From: Actinoplanes subtropicus
GTDB taxonomy: Bacteria; Actinomycetota; Actinomycetes; Mycobacteriales; Micromonosporaceae
DNA: 64,000 bases
Reading direction: 5' to 3'
Assembly: GCF_000721705.1 (NCBI RefSeq)
Contig: NZ_JOJL01000023.1
Span: 152,258 to 216,257 of the forward strand
A model generated the notes under the pieces. It had not been told where the DNA came from. It did no database searches and was given only the letters and a program-made list of their open reading frames with translations. Shown here one piece after another: positions 61,567 through 64,000 of this stretch. Numbering within the stretch: position 1 is the first letter of the stretch; each line of letters opens with the position of its first letter. The translations under genes and the position numbers were made by a program.

Positions 61567-62799
61567 TTACTGCAGGTTGATCGGCGAGCCCTTTGCCTTG
61601 ATCTTGGCGGTCCCGGTGGTGGATAGACCGCTGATTTGGTAGGCCGTGACCACACCGGCCCGGGTCACGGCCCACACGTCCGGCACACCGTCGGCGTTGA
61701 AGTCGGTGAGGCGCAGCGTGGTGCCGGTAGCGGCGGCGAGGAAGTGCGCCGAAACCCGGAATTGTGTGTAGGTCAGCTGCCCGCTGTTGACGTCGAACTT
61801 GACGCCTTCCCACAGGTAGAGCGCTCCGGTGGCCGGGTTCCACAAGCTGATCGCCGTACCGCTGGGCAGCAGCTTCGACGACAGCTGCCAGTTCTGCCAG
61901 TCGCGGCCGCCGTCAGGGGTGGCTACACCGGTGTCGACCGGCCCGGGATACGCGCCCGTCACGAACCCGGCCGGGTAGTACTCGAAGTGGTACCCGTCGG
62001 TGGCGCTACCGGCGATGCCGACCAGGTCGACGATCGGGTTGCCCTGCGCGCTGCTGTCGTACGCGGTGGCCAGCTGGATCGGGTTGTTGCCGTCGATGTC
62101 ACTGAGGAAGTCGCCGAACGAGACTCCTGCGGTCAGCAGCAGCCTCGGGTGCGTCTTGTCCAGCGCGCCGAGCCCAGAGTAGGCGATGGCAACGCCGTTG
62201 GACGGATTGTAGGCGACGTAGTCCTCGAAGGAGCCGCCGGAGAACTTGCCCGTGATGACCTGATATCCGGTGAAATCCTCGCTGATGGCGTTGCCGTCGG
62301 AGCTGAGGGTGGTGGCCGGTACGCGCACCTTGCCGGCCGTTCCCTTGCCGTCGGCCTCCAGCAGCTTGTCGCCGACGACCACGGCCAGGTCGGGCTTGCC
62401 GTCGCCGGTGAGGTCCTGGTCCGCGTACGGTGCGGCGCCGGCGGCGAAGAAGCTGAAGTGGGCGGAGTCGCTGAAGGTGCCGTCCGCGCCATCGGAATAG
62501 ACCTCGAGCGTGTTGCTGAATCGCAGCGCTGGGATCTTGACGGTGGCCTGCCCGTGTGACGCGGTGGCGGTGCCGGTCAGCTCGTCGCCGTCGATGTCCC
62601 AGCTGTAGCTGACCGGTTGGCTGCCGTCGGGCTCGGTAAACTTGAACGTCACCATCTGCCCGACCGTGGCCGAGCCGCTGATCTGGGTGACAGTCGGTGC
62701 GGCCGGCGCTGCCGCGAACGCAGGAACGGCGGTAATAGCCGGGGCAAGCAGCGCGACGGCCGCCGGAACAGCGGCGCGGAGCAGGTTCTTACGTTTCAT
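61567..62799 (-). CDS. Secreted FG-GAP / VCBS-like repeat protein
   Basis: 410 residues. A signal peptide (MKRKNLLRAAVPAAVALLAP … VPAFAAAP) precedes an Ig/PKD-like domain (TVTQISGSATVGQMVTF, YSWDIDGDELTG). The rest is a propeller with Asp-rich calcium-type loops DLTGDGKPDLAVVVG and DFNADGVPDVWAVT. It is exported and may bind carbohydrate or protein. The start has a normal lysine-rich n-region. Confidence 0.85.
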   Translation of the reverse strand: MKRKNLLRAAVPAAVALLAPAITAVPAFAAAPAAPTVTQISGSATVGQMVTFKFTEPDGSQPVSYSWDIDGDELTGTATASHGQATVKIPALRFSNTLEVYSDGADGTFSDSAHFSFFAAGAAPYADQDLTGDGKPDLAVVVGDKLLEADGKGTAGKVRVPATTLSSDGNAISEDFTGYQVITGKFSGGSFEDYVAYNPSNGVAIAYSGLGALDKTHPRLLLTAGVSFGDFLSDIDGNNPIQLATAYDSSAQGNPIVDLVGIAGSATDGYHFEYYPAGFVTGAYPGPVDTGVATPDGGRDWQNWQLSSKLLPSGTAISLWNPATGALYLWEGVKFDVNSGQLTYTQFRVSAHFLAAATGTTLRLTDFNADGVPDVWAVTRAGVVTAYQISGLSTTGTAKIKAKGSPINLQ

Positions 62800-63530
62800 G
62801 TGACTTCCCCGTCGATGCGTGTCGATCTAGAGACGAGTCGATCTTAAGGCAATGGTGCACAGAGTTACTCGGGTGTCTACGGGCCTCGGTCCGTCGCGTG
62901 TACAACAGACGGGACGTCTGTCGCACACTGTGGGCACCGGAGCCGTGTGGGCTGAACTCGGCGGATTCGCACGCAGGGAGCGGGACTGCCCGGCAGAGGT
63001 AAGCCCTACATCGGAGTCGCCCTCGACGCCCCCTCACCAATGCCGAGGATTCGATTCCCCCTACGCCCAGCCGAAACCGCCGTGCTTCGCGACTGGCTCC
63101 AGCAACTCGCACCTTGAACGCCGACACCGACTCGAGACCTCGACCGAGCATCCGCCCATCAAGCAAATCCGTGCACGCGAGCATCATCGCGGCGGGCACT
63201 GACAGTGACCGCCGTGCCGAAGGTCGCGCGATGCATGCGGCAATCCGGGGGTCTTGCCGCAGGCCCGGGAGGAGGGCAGCGAGCCGGTCTCGGCCTCGGC
63301 GAGTGACGCCCGATGCGGCGCCGACTACTGGTAGCAGCCAGCCAACCCAAGGCCACCGGTAGCTCTGCAATCCAAACCGCCTCGCCCAGCACCTCAGCCA
63401 TGTACGACGGCGCCGAGCCGCCGGCCGGCACAGCGACGATCTCGGCAGTGGTTCACCCACCATGGTGTTGCCGGAACCCATGTCCCGGGGGTGGGGTCTA
63501 CGGCCGCGATGCCACCAATCGCGCGATCGA
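62800..63530. other. Gene-poor region of the small element
   Basis: About 730 bases with lower GC and irregular codon bias. A minus-strand frame of about 230 residues stays open but has no recognisable motif, hydrophobic core or ribosome-binding site, so no gene is called. Confidence 0.4.
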
Positions 63531-63550
63531 TGCGTGATCCATGCGTGATC
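63531..63550 (+). promoter_or_regulatory. Phased arm-type repeat pair, right end of small element
   Basis: TGCGTGATC twice, 11 bases apart, 121 bases before the att copy at 63671-63722. Same sequence as at 58917 and 63792. Confidence 0.6.
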
Positions 63551-63670
63551 GACAGCCCTGGCTCAGGGCGTCACTCGACAGCATTAACGGACATTCGAAA
63601 ATTACGTACGCGCAGGTGAGGTGGCATAGCTCGACACCAGTAAGCAATTCAAACATTGGCCGACACGAAT

Positions 63671-63722
63671 AGCAGCGGACTCTTAATCCGCGGGTTGTAG
63701 GTTCAAGTCCTACGCGGCGCAC
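63671..63722 (+). repeat. Right att site: tRNA-Lys 3' repeat
   Basis: 52 bases matching 38390-38441 of the tRNA gene with one mismatch (A in the T loop). Not a tRNA gene: the 5' half is missing. Confidence 0.92.
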
Positions 63723-63730
63723 AGGTGATC

Positions 63731-63774
63731 ATGGCCCTGACCAGGCATTTTACGTTCGGTCAGGGCCATTTTTC
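63731..63774 (+). terminator. tRNA-type terminator after the right att
   Basis: Perfect 12-bp stem ATGGCCCTGACC / GGTCAGGGCCAT followed by TTTTTC. It was probably the original terminator of a tRNA-Lys gene. Confidence 0.87.
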
Positions 63775-63791
63775 TGTCCCTTGTGGACGAG

Positions 63792-63811
63792 TGCGTGATC
63801 CATGCGTGATC
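63792..63811 (+). promoter_or_regulatory. Phased arm-type repeat pair beyond the right att
   Basis: TGCGTGATC twice, 11 bases apart, 70 bases past the att core, exactly as at 58917. This suggests that another element of the same kind begins here and continues past the window. The remaining 63812-64000 shows no gene. Confidence 0.55.
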
Positions 63812-64000
63812 TGGAGACGCTGACACCCCCCGGCGCAGCCCGTCATCGGCTGTCATCGCCGCCGTTCCGTGACCCTGATCACGTGCCACATCAGGCCCGC
63901 CACTAGTACGGCAGCCGCCGTTCGTGATCATGGCTGAGGCCGGCGGGAACAGGGCGGCCACCGCGTGATCTTGAGTCTGTTGTGGACAAACATCGAAATC

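Larger units (their letters stand above)
58803..63722. mobile_element. Second, smaller element in tandem (about 4.9 kb)
   Basis: Bounded by tRNA-Lys 3' repeats at 58803 and 63678. Matched phased repeats TGCGTGATC lie 70 bases inside its left att (58917) and 121 bases inside its right att (63531), as expected for the two arms of one attachment site. Cargo: transposase, membrane protein, secreted FG-GAP protein. It lacks an integrase, so it would need one in trans. Confidence 0.78.

Noticed and set aside
63030..63075. tRNA-like T arm (GGATTCGATTCCC)
   Set aside because: Stem pairing fails and no other cloverleaf arms can be drawn.
62800..63481. Minus-strand gene of about 230 residues upstream of the FG-GAP gene
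   Set aside because: It runs across the FG-GAP promoter, is Arg/Ser/Ala-rich without any recognisable fold, and lacks a Shine-Dalgarno sequence.

Overview
The window is about 70% G+C, has GTG/ATG starts and strong third-position GC bias. It carries a Cvn conservon, BTAD and WYL regulators, an F420/LLM-type oxidoreductase and L,D-transpeptidase lipoproteins. This points to a filamentous actinomycete, most likely Micromonosporaceae (Actinoplanes-like); that placement is inference from gene content, not a search.

Positions 1-38,367 are ordinary chromosome. From the left: a xylose operon on the minus strand (MFS transporter, xylB, xylA) facing a ROK repressor; a MarR regulator; a secreted solute-binding/VWA protein; a YbhE-type lactonase; lipoproteins; a BTAD regulator fused to membrane and helix-hairpin-helix domains; the complete conservon cvnABCD; two paralogous tail-domain proteins; a WYL regulator; an M48 protease facing a CYP152-like P450; a GH20 hexosaminidase, SGNH hydrolase, LLM oxidoreductase and NADAR gene; a second WYL regulator facing a DrrAB-like ABC exporter; a CorA channel; a collagen-like His/Lys-rich secreted protein; a response regulator; an MHYT sensor; and two L,D-transpeptidases. 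Several genes here end in tandem-repeat arrays that start at the gene's own stop codon.

Positions 38,368-64,000 are an integration hot spot at a tRNA-Lys(CTT) gene. The 3' part of the tRNA recurs at 58,803 and 63,678, so at least two elements sit in tandem and a third probably starts at the right edge. The large island (38.4-58.8 kb) has a frameshifted tyrosine integrase at its left end and an intact, different one at its right end. Its cargo is metabolic: SnoaL-like proteins, two near-identical DltE-type SDRs, two MmyB/MLTR-type XRE regulators, an F420-NADP reductase-like protein, a Ddn-like protein, and a PaoABCD-like molybdenum aldehyde oxidoreductase operon with an MFS exporter. Between these lie many gene remnants.

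An imperfect palindrome centred on TCCATGGA precedes both intact SDRs and one XRE gene, with decayed copies at an SDR remnant and an XRE remnant. It looks like one duplicated regulon scattered through the island. The small element (58.8-63.7 kb) carries a DDE transposase, a membrane protein and a secreted FG-GAP protein, but no integrase of its own.
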